64,000 nt of DNA from Sphingobacteriaceae bacterium (GTDB lineage: Bacteria > Bacteroidota > Bacteroidia > B-17B0 > Aurantibacillaceae): NCBI GenBank assembly GCA_016709575.1, contig JADJMM010000012.1, positions 1-64,000 of the forward strand, written 5' to 3'. A program made the translations under genes and the position numbers. Every line of letters begins with the position of its first letter. Position 1 is the stretch's first letter. Of the stretch, positions 18,785-26,646 are shown one piece after another. The notes under the pieces were generated by a model, which saw nothing but the letters and a program-made list of their open reading frames with translations, searched no databases and was not told the DNA's origin.

Positions 18785-19681
18785 TACTTTTTAAGTAATA
18801 AACCTTCCAGTAATGATAAACCAACAACCGCCATCATAAATGCAATGGCTGTTCCAATTGGAATTCCTTTCTGAACCAAAACTTGCACAATGGGTAAAAC
18901 AACTGCTGCATTACTAACATCAGTACTCAACTAATGTTGCTATTGGCACAGCAAAGGGGGTTTCTTTTAGTATTATATTGTTCAAAAATCGGTAAAGAAA
19001 TCCGTGCATTAATCCACAATGGCAATACCAATTAAATGTAAATTGAAACGCCTTGCTAACGATTCCTAATGCTTCTTTTCCAATACTAGGTAAGCGTTGC
19101 ATGAAAGTTTGTTTTTCTTCAATGTAACTTTCATCACAATTTGTTTGTTTTCTAATATTTTTAACCCAATCTGCAAGTAAATGCTCTAATTTTAATTTAC
19201 CAAGAATGTATCCGGCAATCATTGATAAAACAATACCACTCACTACATAAACAATTGTCTTTCCATCCGAACATACCAAGGAACATGGCAACCGAAACAG
19301 CATCAACCAATGGCGATGAAATTAAAAATGCCAAAGTAACGCCTAAAGGAATACCCCCTTTTACGAAGCCTATAAATAAAGGCACAGAGGAGCAAGAACA
19401 AAATGGAGTAATGGTTCCAAAAAAGGATGCTAAGAAATAATCCAAGCCATACCATTTCCGTTTCGTTAAATTACGGACTTTATCAAGATTTAGGAAATAC
19501 GAATTAATGATGCCATTAAAATGGTTATAAATCCTAAGAGGATAAAAATCTTTATTGTATCAAATACAAAGTTTAACGCATCGCCAATTTTAGAGCCATG
19601 CGTTAAACCAAAGACTGAATAGATTAGCCAATCTACTACATATGCTATAACAATCAAACATAGTTTATTTTTTAGCAACAT
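18784..19681 (-). CDS. permease of the ArsP/DUF318 type, frameshifted
   Basis: The start at 19681 (MLLKNKLCLIVIAYVVDWLI) lies inside the end of the rhodanese gene. Joined over breaks near 19,490-19,440, 19,260 and 18,935, it makes about 299 residues with eight or so helices. The family signature is clear: FFGTITPFCSCSSVPLFIGF with the CSCSS motif, FLISSPLVDAVSVAMFLGMF, and near the end CSNAAVVLPIVQVLVQKGIP. A charged cytoplasmic loop (KNIRKQTNCDESYIEEKQ) sits in the centre. Related permeases export trivalent organoarsenicals. The context (ArsR, ArsF/G, thioredoxin, rhodaneses) supports metalloid or thiol-conjugate export. Confidence 0.82.
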
Positions 19682-20153
19682 CCGGGTTTGCTGCAACAGC
19701 TCTCACCTGAATTAGTTGTGTTAACTTTTTCCTTTTCGTTTGTTGGAGTGCAACATGATTGTGAACTGTCGCTTGTTGTGTCGCAACATCCTGTATTTTG
19801 AGTATTCCCTAATACAGAAGAAGTATCTCCTTTGGTTGCAAATCCTTTTGTTGCCCAACGGATCATACCATGCTCCATGTTTACCACATTAGTGTAACCA
19901 TGATTCACTAAAAATCCCGCTGCTCTTAAACTTCTTCCACCACTACGCACTCCATTACCACTTCTTTATCTTTAGGTATTTCATTAAAGCGTTCTTCAAA
20001 TTCGCTCAATGGAATATTAATGATATTTGTTACATCATAGGCTAATTCCGCTACTTCATCTTTTTCACGCACATCAACTAATAATGCACCGTTTTTTACC
20101 CATCCTTGAGTGGTAGTTGGGCATATTTCTTTTACTAATGTTTGCTTTTCCAT
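19672..20153 (-). CDS. rhodanese-domain protein with Cys-rich tail, frameshifted once
   Basis: The start at 20153 (MEKQTLVKEICPTTTQGWVK) has no signal peptide, so the protein is cytoplasmic. The rhodanese core is GALLVDVREKDEVAELAYDV, NIPLSEFEERFNEIP, then after a one-base break at about 19,935 the active-site region SGGRSLRAAGFLVNHGY and NMEHGMIRWATKGF. The last 50 residues carry four Cys-Cys pairs (GCCDTT, SCCTP, SCCSKPGCC), a pattern expected to bind soft metal or As(III). Joined length is about 160. The stop overlaps the permease start by about ten bases. The Cys-pair tail is the most striking feature of this operon. Confidence 0.82.
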
Positions 20154-20163
20154 TGTTATAATT

Positions 20164-20403
20164 TTAAGCGGTTAATAATTGTTTTATTTCGTTGATGTCC
20201 GCAACTCTGCCTTTTACTTTAATTACATCATCAACCATTAATACCGGTGTTGTAAGCACATTGTATTTCATCATCTCTTCAATGTCTTCTGTTTTGGTTA
20301 CGTCTGCTTCAATGCCCTAATTGCTTTAAAACTTCTAAAAACATTGTTGTAGGTGGTTTGCATTTTGCACATCCTGGTCCTAATACTTTTACTTGCTTTT
20401 CAT
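20164..20403 (-). CDS. small thioredoxin-like protein (redox-active disulfide protein type), frameshifted
   Basis: The start at 20403 reads MKKQVKVLGPGCAKCK after adding one A; the CxxC is GCAKC. A second break near 20,320 joins ADVTKTEDIEEMMKYNVLTT and PVLMVDDVIKVKGR to the end at 20164. About 80 residues, the length of the small thioredoxin-fold proteins that accompany permeases and ArsR regulators. The cis-proline TTPVLMVDD is present. In ArsEFG-type clusters the small thioredoxin-like protein may play the ArsE role; that is inference. Confidence 0.78.
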
Positions 20404-20439
20404 ATTGAGATTTTATGTTTTGTTTCTGTTAGTGAATTA

Positions 20440-20788
20440 CTAATTGTTCCGTAGTTCGTTAAGATGACGAATATCATGAGTCAAATTTTTTAATCAAAAA
20501 TCCTATCATCAAACCTTTTGCTAAGTTCCAGTTCTCTTTATTAATACAAGTACTTTGTTTTTGGAGGATCAATTTCTCTTGTATAAGTCCGGCTTCTCTT
20601 AATACCTTTAAATGTTGCGACAGGGTGCTATTGGCTATGGGTAATACTTCTGCCATATCTCCATGAAAGCAACAACTTTGTTTTGAAAGCTGTTGAAGGA
20701 TGGCTACCCTTACCGGATGTCCAAGTGCATTGCTAAACTTAGCTATTAGCTCTTGTTTATCGGTGTATTTTTTTGTTTCAGTTGGCAT
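20440..20788 (-). CDS. ArsR-family transcriptional repressor
   Basis: A winged helix-turn-helix regulator beginning MPTETKKYTDKQELIAKFSN. The DNA-binding region is LPIANSTLSQHLKVLREAGL; cysteines 39-40 (QSCCFHGD) are candidate metalloid-sensing residues. The middle ILQKQSTCINKEN reads better in an alternative frame (GEIDPPKTKYCI), so two compensating indels probably lie near 20,540-20,585. The natural C-terminus seems to be in another frame as well (IRHLNELRNN, stop at 20440-20442). It is the first gene of the operon and faces its own operator. Typical action: repression released by As(III)/Sb(III) or related thiophilic ligand. Confidence 0.88.
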
Positions 20789-20802
20789 GTGTTTTTATTT
20801 CT

Positions 20803-20838
20803 GTTCGTAAATATACGAACAATATCCGTTCGCTACAA
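20803..20838 (-). promoter_or_regulatory. promoter and ArsR operator of the ars-like operon
   Basis: GTTCGTA-AATA-TACGAAC (20803-20820) is a perfect inverted repeat 15 bases upstream of the arsR start. On the minus strand it contains the -7-like box TATATTTA (20808-20815), and a TTG lies 20 bases further upstream (20836-20838), the spacing of Bacteroidota promoters. The repeat therefore covers the -7 box, as expected for repression by ArsR. Confidence 0.7.
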
Positions 20839-20896
20839 TTTTTAGATGAGAAGATTTGTTAATAGGGTTTTGGGTGTTAATGGTATTAAAAAAGTA

Positions 20897-21041
20897 CTAC
20901 ATGTTTTGCAGACTGAGTTCAATTCGTGTTTTCATAATTACCAACGCTGTTACTGATTGATAATTATTCGGGTAAATTTTTCAAAATAATCCTATGATAA
21001 TTTTTCAGAATTTCTATTGCTATTTCTCTATTTGTCTGCAT
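20897..21041 (-). CDS. small hypothetical protein, one frameshift
   Basis: ATG at 21041 overlaps the last codons of the nuclease-like gene. It reads MQTNREIAIEILKNYHRIIL and, after skipping one T near 20,965, continues to VIMKTRIELSLQNM and TAG at 20897, about 47 residues. Mostly helical and charged. No family known. Overlap with the upstream stop and a good codon pattern are the only support. Confidence 0.4.
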
Positions 21042-22517
21042 AAATTAAATTTTTATTACTCTTCTTTGAAAGGGTCAAAAGAATAAGTTCTGGTTTTTGA
21101 AATATGGATACTCAATATTTAGGAATTTAGTTTCATTTTCATCGTCAATTACAATTGAAAAAGATTTGTCTTTGAAATTTCCTAATACCAAATCTGGAAT
21201 TTGTTCCACAGTATATATACTATATACACGGAATTGTACATATAAATTGTCGGAGTATTTATAATAAAAATACTTTCAAAAGCGTATTCAGAAATATCAA
21301 TCGCACTGTCACTGTATTTGCTTTTAAAGTGGTCCTGAACAATATGCTTGTTTTCATTGAACCAAGTCAATTTGGCTTTCATCGTTTGGTTGTACGGCTT
21401 TGTTTTATTAGATCCAATTTCAAAAGCATTAAAGTCATTTCTTTGATTAACTATATCATATCTGCCAAGTAAATGTTTGCAATCAGAAATAAATATTTTT
21501 TTAATCGCTGGAGCAATTATTATAAAATCTAATTCACCAAGACCCTCAATATCAATATTTATAAACCCTTTAGAGCTATTTAATTTTTTGACGTTTCTAT
21601 CATATTGAAGATTTAGGTTTACAAGAATTTTTTCCACTTCATCATCTAACCATTTGTCATGCTGATCTTCTTTTCTGTGAACGTAATTTTTAAAACAAGG
21701 GTTTTTCAGCCACTCATCAGGAGCTTTTCCCCACGGAATTGCATTTGTACCAAATTGAATTATTGCTTCACTCCGACCTACATTTTTCATATTTAATTTT
21801 AAAGCAAGTGTCAAGCGCATTTTAAATCATTTATAGCTTCTGCATCTACAGCTTTTTTAACTTTATCCACCAGAATTGATCTGAAATGCTAAAAAATGAA
21901 TTCATAATGGTGTTGCCTTGAAAAAAAACATACAAACCTTCTGGCGTGGAACGATACCTCAGCTAAATCTTCAGTTATTGATTGTTCAGCATATAATTCA
22001 ACACAAGCTAAAATCATTTCGGCAATAATAATAAGTTTAGCTGTAATTCGACCCTTGCCCGGAATTCCTTTCCGAATTCTTCATTAGTAACTAATGGTAT
22101 TTCGCATCCCATTTCCAAAATAAATTTTAGAATGCGCCTATAATGAGCAACATATTTAGTATCCAATTTCTTTTGGAAGATCCTTATAACTTATTAGTGT
22201 AAACCAATTCGTTATATCCTCATCTTAATCTAAAAATACATTGATAAAATCTAACTGATTTTTCGTTAGTGCAAATGGTTTGAAATTTTCCCGTAAAATA
22301 ATTTAATGAAAATACAATAATTTCTCTTGTTGTTTTTTGGTCTTTAAAGGTGCTTTGACCAAACTTCTCAATAAGTAATTTTGAAAGTTCAACTCGGTAT
22401 TGACTTTCGGGTTTTTCGTCAGAGCGAAAAATGAGAAACTTATCAAAAAAATGCATTTTCATTGACATCTAAGTTAAGCAAAAATGCAAGTGCCTTATTT
22501 AAATCCTTAAAAAACAC
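21028..22517 (-). CDS. nuclease-like protein with a PD-(D/E)xK-type motif, heavily frameshifted
   Basis: Pieces in several frames follow each other leftward from a possible GTG at 22517: KDLNKALAFLLNLDVNE, EKPESQYRVELSKLLIEKFG, ITNWFTLISYKDLPKEIGY, YRRILKFILEMGCEIPLV, ACVELYAEQSITEDLAEVSF, and a C-terminal 200 residues starting SEAIIQFGTNAIPWGKAPDE. The last part contains GLGELDFIIIAPAIKKIFIS followed by DCKHLLGRYD: an E/D-x-D ... DCK arrangement like the active site of PD-(D/E)xK nucleases. Total about 490 residues. At least six indels, some outside homopolymers, so true decay is possible. It might be a restriction- or repair-type nuclease; no partner methylase is nearby. Confidence 0.5.
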
Positions 22518-22746
22518 TCAATTGACTTACATCTTAATAGGCAAGATGATAACCTTGTCATTAAGAGTTCTATGATTAACCATAAATCACCTTCCCAAAA
22601 GTGCCTTTATGCCTTATAAGGGAAAGGTAAGGGAGGGTTGTATATTTCGCTCCCAAATCGGTAAAGCGAGTAAAAACCCTACCGTTACTTTACGCTAAAA
22701 TCGAAAAACTTTAGAAAAGATTATAAAACAAACGAAAAAGATTGCA

Positions 22747-22896
22747 ATGAACGTCAAAAATGCGGAAAGCGTAAAATACACTTGTTGCACCTTTGTTTTT
22801 GTAAACGATAATCGCCAATACCGTTCAATAAGAACCAATAAGGTTCAATGCGTTCGGGAATCGGCAAACAGTAAAATACAAGTAAACGACCTTTGA
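22747..22896 (+). CDS. possible 49-residue protein
   Basis: ATG at 22747 to TGA at 22894-22896, starting MNVKNAESVKYTCCTFVFV. It is composed of charged and aromatic residues with two adjacent cysteines and ends KIQVNDL. It lies in an otherwise gene-free stretch (22518-22746 holds no gene that I can support) ahead of the accessory gene row and contains one copy of GTAAAATAC. It may be a real small gene or chance. Confidence 0.3.
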   Translation: MNVKNAESVKYTCCTFVFVNDNRQYRSIRTNKVQCVRESANSKIQVNDL

Positions 22897-22915
22897 ATTT
22901 TTAAACGTAAAATAC
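22771..22915 (+). repeat. three dispersed copies of GTAAAATAC before the accessory gene row
   Basis: Exact GTAAAATAC occurs at 22771-22779, 22871-22879 and 22907-22915. Further copies lie inside genes at 23887, 23914 and 26134 (and a one-mismatch copy at 23941). All are on the same strand. Possible protein-binding or conjugation-related site, or only codon-level repetition. Confidence 0.35.
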
Positions 22916-22922
22916 AATAGCC

Positions 22923-23376
22923 ATGAAAGAAACGAAGAAGAAAAACAGAACAAAAACAAAACGGAAACAAGACCGAAAAAACTTTATCAGGAACAGATGC
23001 CGAAAAAGGTGTTTGGGAAAAAGCAGCAGATACCATTGCCGGAGACAATAAATTAATGGGGTCTGTTTTAAAACTTGTATTAAGTCCTATAACACTATTG
23101 GTTGGTGTCGGTTTATTGATCTATGCCTTTATAAAATTAAAAGGGCAAAAAGAGGAAATAGAAAAACTGAAAGCAGAAAACCTTAAGCTAAAAGAAGACT
23201 ACACGGAGCTTGAGGAGGATCTTGAAAAAGTAAAGAAGAAATACAGGAAGATAAAAGTGTTATCGGAAACAGAAACGGAGAATCCGCAATTAGGAATCGG
23301 GATGAATGCGATCAGAGATGTTATACCAATAGCGCAACCGGAGAAAAAGAAAACATATGAAACTGCTTATTTATAA
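22923..23376 (+). CDS. membrane-anchored coiled-coil protein of the accessory element, one frameshift
   Basis: ATG at 22923 (MKETKKK) with one A missing near 22,960, after which the frame reads KTLSGTDAEKGVWEKAADTI, a single membrane helix LVLSPITLLVGVGLLIYAFI, and a long coiled coil KLKGQKEEIEKLKAENLKLK continuing to about residue 115. About 150 residues. The coiled coil should face the cytoplasm. No enzyme motif. Similar short proteins with one helix and a coiled coil are common in Bacteroidota mobile elements, but I cannot assign a family. It is followed by the next gene 10 bases later. Confidence 0.6.
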
Positions 23377-23386
23377 AACGAAAGAC

Positions 23387-23671
23387 ATGGAAAATAAACT
23401 TATAGTAAAACGATATAAAATACCGGATGATCTGCTGATGGATATTTTACGCATTCTGTTTGGTAACAATATCAAGCATAAAATTATTGGAATTCAGGAG
23501 CGACAAAACATTGTATTGCTAAATGTGAATTTTGATTTAAACTCTCTTAAGAATAGAGAAGCAAAAGAAAACATGGAAGGCATATTAACTGATTACAGCG
23601 AATACATGAAAGGTTTGCTTGGCGATACAGTTTTGATGTTGGATGAAGATGATGATGAAAACGAATATTAA
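23387..23671 (+). CDS. hypothetical accessory protein
   Basis: The start at 23387 (MENKLIVKRYKIPDDLLMDI) is preferred to the upstream ATG at 23357, which overlaps the previous gene. 94 residues, soluble, ending in an acidic tail (LMLDEDDDENEY). The core IIGIQERQNIVLLNVNFDLN suggests a beta-hairpin. No family recognised. Same strand and close spacing to both neighbours. Confidence 0.55.
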   Translation: MENKLIVKRYKIPDDLLMDILRILFGNNIKHKIIGIQERQNIVLLNVNFDLNSLKNREAKENMEGILTDYSEYMKGLLGDTVLMLDEDDDENEY

Positions 23672-23691
23672 ACCGATTAGAATTTAAAAGA

Positions 23692-24063
23692 ATGGAAAGC
23701 ACCTGTTTATATTGCGGAGGGCATTTTACGGCAATACGGTCGAGCAAAAAATATTGCAGCGATAATTGTAAGCAAATGGCTTATTTTAAAAGAAATGGCT
23801 TGGTGCTTTCGGGAACAACGGAAGTAGAGCCAAGTTTGAAAGCTCCTATAGTTATCGTAAAGCCTGATAAGACTAATGAAGTTAGCGTAAAATACGATAA
23901 GGAAAAGGATACCGTAAAATACGCTAATGAAGAGCTTATCGTAAAACACGATAAGGATGAGCGAAGTGAATTTGAATTTGTCTCGCTGGCGGATACAGAA
24001 GAAGAAGAAGAAACCGAAATAGCAGAATCGAATAATGTAAGAGAGATTGAAAAGGGAAATTGA
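23692..24063 (+). CDS. zinc-finger protein with acidic tail and tandem repeat
   Basis: Starts MESTCLYCGGHFTAIRSSKK and continues YCSDNCKQMAYFKRNG: a CxxC...CxxxC zinc ribbon of the kind often found in small proteins of Bacteroidota mobile elements. Residues about 65-92 are three nine-residue repeats beginning VKY/VKH. The tail is strongly acidic (DTEEEEETEIAESN). A stop at 24061-24063 may be due to an indel, because the next open frame begins in the same place and would extend the protein by about 220 residues. A DNA-binding accessory role is likely. Confidence 0.6.
   Translation: MESTCLYCGGHFTAIRSSKKYCSDNCKQMAYFKRNGLVLSGTTEVEPSLKAPIVIVKPDKTNEVSVKYDKEKDTVKYANEELIVKHDKDERSEFEFVSLADTEEEEETEIAESNNVREIEKGN
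23887..23967 (+). repeat. 27-base tandem repeat (three units) inside the zinc-finger gene
   Basis: Units begin at 23887, 23914 and 23941, each with GTAAAAyAC followed by GmTAA. Period is exactly 27 bases, giving nine-residue repeats VKYDKEKDT, VKYANEELI and VKHDKDERS. Confidence 0.7.
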
Positions 24064-24716
24064 ACCAATAAAAAATCTTATAATTGTTGAGAAAAATCAG
24101 GAAGATGAAAACAAGCCACGTTATAAATGGATCAACAGTAAACTCATTGGTTTAATTGAAAAAAAATACGAGCAAAACTCCGGAGGTATTAAAACAAAAG
24201 AATCTTTTGATTATTGGCAATACGAAGATGCAAAACGGATTGTTTGGGTAAACTCGTTTTAGATGTTTAGCCGAAAGTTTAATCAAACTAAGTAATTATA
24301 GCCGGATAGACCAGCACACCTTGCTTTGCGTAACTGATGCATTTAAGCGATTGGTTACAAGTGCAACATTTAACAAACTTCCAAATGATTATCCTTTTAA
24401 GGAATTAATAATTGAACTCTTTATCGGACTAAATAAAACGCTTGAAGAGAAAGGTCATTTAAAAATGCTTGCTTTCAAATTAACAAAGGAAAGAAAAGCA
24501 CAACTGATTTGCATTAGGCATCAATTAATGCTTCACACACCTGAAATAAAATTTTCCGAAATAGATTTTATTGAAGAAAAAACGCATGAAGAAAAAGTAC
24601 AGCAATTCATCTCCGGTAAAAACGAAACAGAAAAAAAGAGTGATTGGAGATACAGGTATGAAGCACTAAAGAAACAGGGATTATTAAAAAGTCAACAACA
24701 AAATAAAGCTGCATAA
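24047..24716 (+). CDS. hypothetical accessory protein, probably the C-terminal part of the preceding gene; frameshifted
   Basis: Two frames joined near 24,250 give IEPIKNLIIVEKNQEDENKP, KWINSKLIGLIEKKYEQNSG, then RFRCLAESLIKLSNYSRIDQ, LLCVTDAFKRLVTSATFNKL and a basic end YRYEALKKQGLLKSQQQNKA. No ATG begins the frame (TTG at 24047), so a one- or two-base error at about 24,060 joining it to the zinc-finger gene is the simpler reading. Helical and charged; no known domain. It may be a replication or mobilisation accessory protein, which is a guess from context. Confidence 0.5.
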
Positions 24717-24867
24717 TATGAAACAAAAAATAAAAATAAGATCGCCTTGTTAAATTTTTTGGATACTAAAATGTACAGAAGAAAGCTATAAAATCAACCT
24801 AAAAATTGGGCAAACTTAGGGCGATTTTGGGGCATTTCTTTATTCCAAAAGATGTATGTAAATTAGC

Positions 24868-24892
24868 TATTATATTGATTATCAATATAATA
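24868..24892. promoter_or_regulatory. perfect 25-base palindrome upstream of the recombinase region
   Basis: TATTATATTGA-TTA-TCAATATAATA: two 11-base arms, all matching, around a three-base centre. It lies 41 bases before the small gene at 24933. The rest of 24717-24932 holds no gene that I can see. It is a candidate operator or a recombinase-binding site. Confidence 0.55.
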
Positions 24893-24932
24893 AAGAATAA
24901 AAAGGAGTGTTGAACGGAAGTTAAAAAGAGAA

Positions 24933-25184
24933 ATGAAAAGTGAGAGCGAAAATAATAAAGGATTAACGGTTGAAAAACTAAGAATGATAAAAGGTTATGA
25001 AAGTGTAAGCGATGAACAAGCAAATAAGATTATATTATCTATCAAAAAACTGGCTGTTCTTTTATGCGAACATCTTTCAAAACTAAAAAAGAAGAACGAG
25101 ACAGATGATTCAAGTGAAGCAAAAATAATTTTGCTGAATACTGAAAATGATGTTTCGGAAATTGAATACAGAAAACAAGCGTAA
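24933..25184 (+). CDS. small hypothetical protein preceding the recombinase
   Basis: 83 residues beginning MKSESENNKGLTVEKLRMIK, with YESVSDEQANKIILSIKKLA, a helical pattern, and a lysine/acid-rich tail. No signal peptide. The arrangement of a short helical gene 30 bases ahead of a large serine recombinase is seen in integrative elements, where the small gene can act as a directionality or regulatory factor; here that is inference. The palindrome at 24868 may be its control site. Confidence 0.55.
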   Translation: MKSESENNKGLTVEKLRMIKGYESVSDEQANKIILSIKKLAVLLCEHLSKLKKKNETDDSSEAKIILLNTENDVSEIEYRKQA

Positions 25185-25214
25185 ATAATTAATAAGAAAA
25201 AGAAAGGAGGCAAA

Positions 25215-26491
25215 ATGACAGAAGAACAAATAATAGCAAATCGGTTTGGACGCTTTGGTAAAAAGGAAGTAAAACAATCCACATCTAATTTGGCAGTCAT
25301 GTACACAAGGGTTTCCGGCAAAGGTCAGTTTGATAAAAATGAGTCTTTGGAAACCCAGCGAAAATCAATTGAAGAATATGCCAAGCGAAATAATCTCACA
25401 ATTGTTTCAGCGTTTGGTGATACTTATGAAAGTGCAAAAACCGATGCGAGAAACAAGTGGTGAACGTAAAATTGTTGTGAATGCAGATGGAAAGAAAATT
25501 AAAAAGCATGGGAATGGAAACTAATGGGCATGAAGAATGAAGAAATTATTTTGAAGCTTCAGGCTATCGGTGTAAAAATGTACAAACAACAATTGCATAA
25601 AATTTTCATTAACCCATTTTATTGCGGATTAGTTTCGCACGGAATGCTGAACGGAAAAGTAGTTGAAGGAGTGCATGAAAAATGATCTCGAAAGAAACCT
25701 TTATGAAAGTGAACGAGGTAATTTCATCTTCAACTAAATTTGGTGTACCGCACAAAGCAGAAGATGTTAATATTCCACTTAAGGTTTTCATTAAATGTTC
25801 GGATTGTAATCAGCCTTTTACAGGCTACATTGTAAAGAAGAAGAACTTGTACTACTACAAATGCAGAACAAACGGCTGTAAGTGCAATAAAAGCGCAAAA
25901 GAAATGCATCGTTTGTTTTCAGAGGAACTTGAGAAATACGAAGTAAAACCTGATTTAACCGAAGCAATTAAAATTGAATTGGAAAGCACCTACCATGAAC
26001 TGAATAAAGACTCCGTTGAAAAGGAAGCGATCCTTAAGGCGAGAATTATCGAACTAACCAAGGATATTGAAACCCTCGAAGAGAAACACTTCATAAAAGA
26101 GGAGATGCCCAAGGAAACCTACGAACGTTTTAGAGTAAAATACACTAAGGAATTTGATAAAATCCGAAAGGAAATGGCGACTTGTGGGATTTCCATTTCG
26201 AACCTAAAAGAAATGATAAATGAAGCTGTATTTATTTGCCAAAACCTGCGCCAACTGTGGCAAGATGGCGGTATTACACTGAAAGAAACATTGCAAAATT
26301 TACTCTTTCCGTCCGGTTTGGTATATGACAAGAAAAACGGGGCATTTCGAACCTCTGAAATCAACTTTATAATTGCACAAATCGCCCGACACACGGGCGA
26401 TTTTGCTATAATAAAAAAGGGACTTAGTTCTCTTTTTGAGCCTAAGTCCCTTTCAGCGGAGAAAGAGGGATTCGAACCCCCGGAGGTATGA
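25215..26491 (+). pseudogene. large serine recombinase, inactivated by an internal deletion
   Basis: An unusually good ribosome site (AGGAGG) precedes ATG 25215. The N-terminal resolvase part has AVMYTRVSGKGQFDKNESLE (catalytic serine in RVSGKG) and EEYAKRNNLTIVSAFGDTYE. At about 25,450 the sequence jumps to GERKIVVNADGKKIKK, which in relatives lies more than 100 residues further on, so most of the catalytic domain is gone. The recombinase domain (MKNEEIILKLQAIGVKMYKQ, FINPFYCGLVSHGML), zinc ribbon (KCSDCNQPFTG, YKCRTNGCKCNKSA) and coiled coil remain, with two one-base breaks. The last 15 or so codons translate antisense through the tRNA-Ser 3' end. Confidence 0.82.
26413..26453 (-). terminator. 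terminator of the tRNA-Ser gene
   Basis: On the minus strand AAAGGGACTTAG pairs with CTAAGTCCCTTT and a T run follows at 26412-26418. It lies inside the recombinase 3' end on the opposite strand. Confidence 0.8.
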
Positions 26492-26541
26492 CCCTCAACA
26501 GTTTTCAAGACTGCCGCAATCGACCACTCTGCCATTTCTCC
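26457..26541 (-). tRNA. tRNA-Ser (anticodon UGA)
   Basis: 85 bases. Acceptor GGAGAAA pairs with TTTCTCC, discriminator G. D arm with GCAGAGTGG, anticodon stem-loop CAGTCTTGAAAACTG with TGA at the centre, a long variable arm (TTGAGGGTCATACCTCC) as in serine tRNAs, and T arm GGGGGTTCGAATCCCTC. CCA is not encoded. The 3' end abuts the integrative element, a common attachment position. Confidence 0.95.
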
Positions 26542-26646
26542 GCCGCAAAAATACTGTTTTTTTTATACCCACAAGGCATTTTGAGTAAATATTTTTTGTA
26601 CCTTTAAGCTATCAAACACCCCCTCAACATTTAAGGTTATTTACAA

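Noticed and set aside
22845..23048. 67-residue minus-strand frame
   Set aside because: It overlaps the coding start of the coiled-coil membrane protein in antisense and has no supporting signal.
23781..24068. 95-residue minus-strand frame
   Set aside because: Ser-rich antisense shadow of the acidic zinc-finger protein tail.
26440..26491. C-terminal EGFEPPEV of the recombinase frame as a protein feature
   Set aside because: It is the antisense reading of the tRNA-Ser T arm and acceptor; such endings are frequent artefacts.
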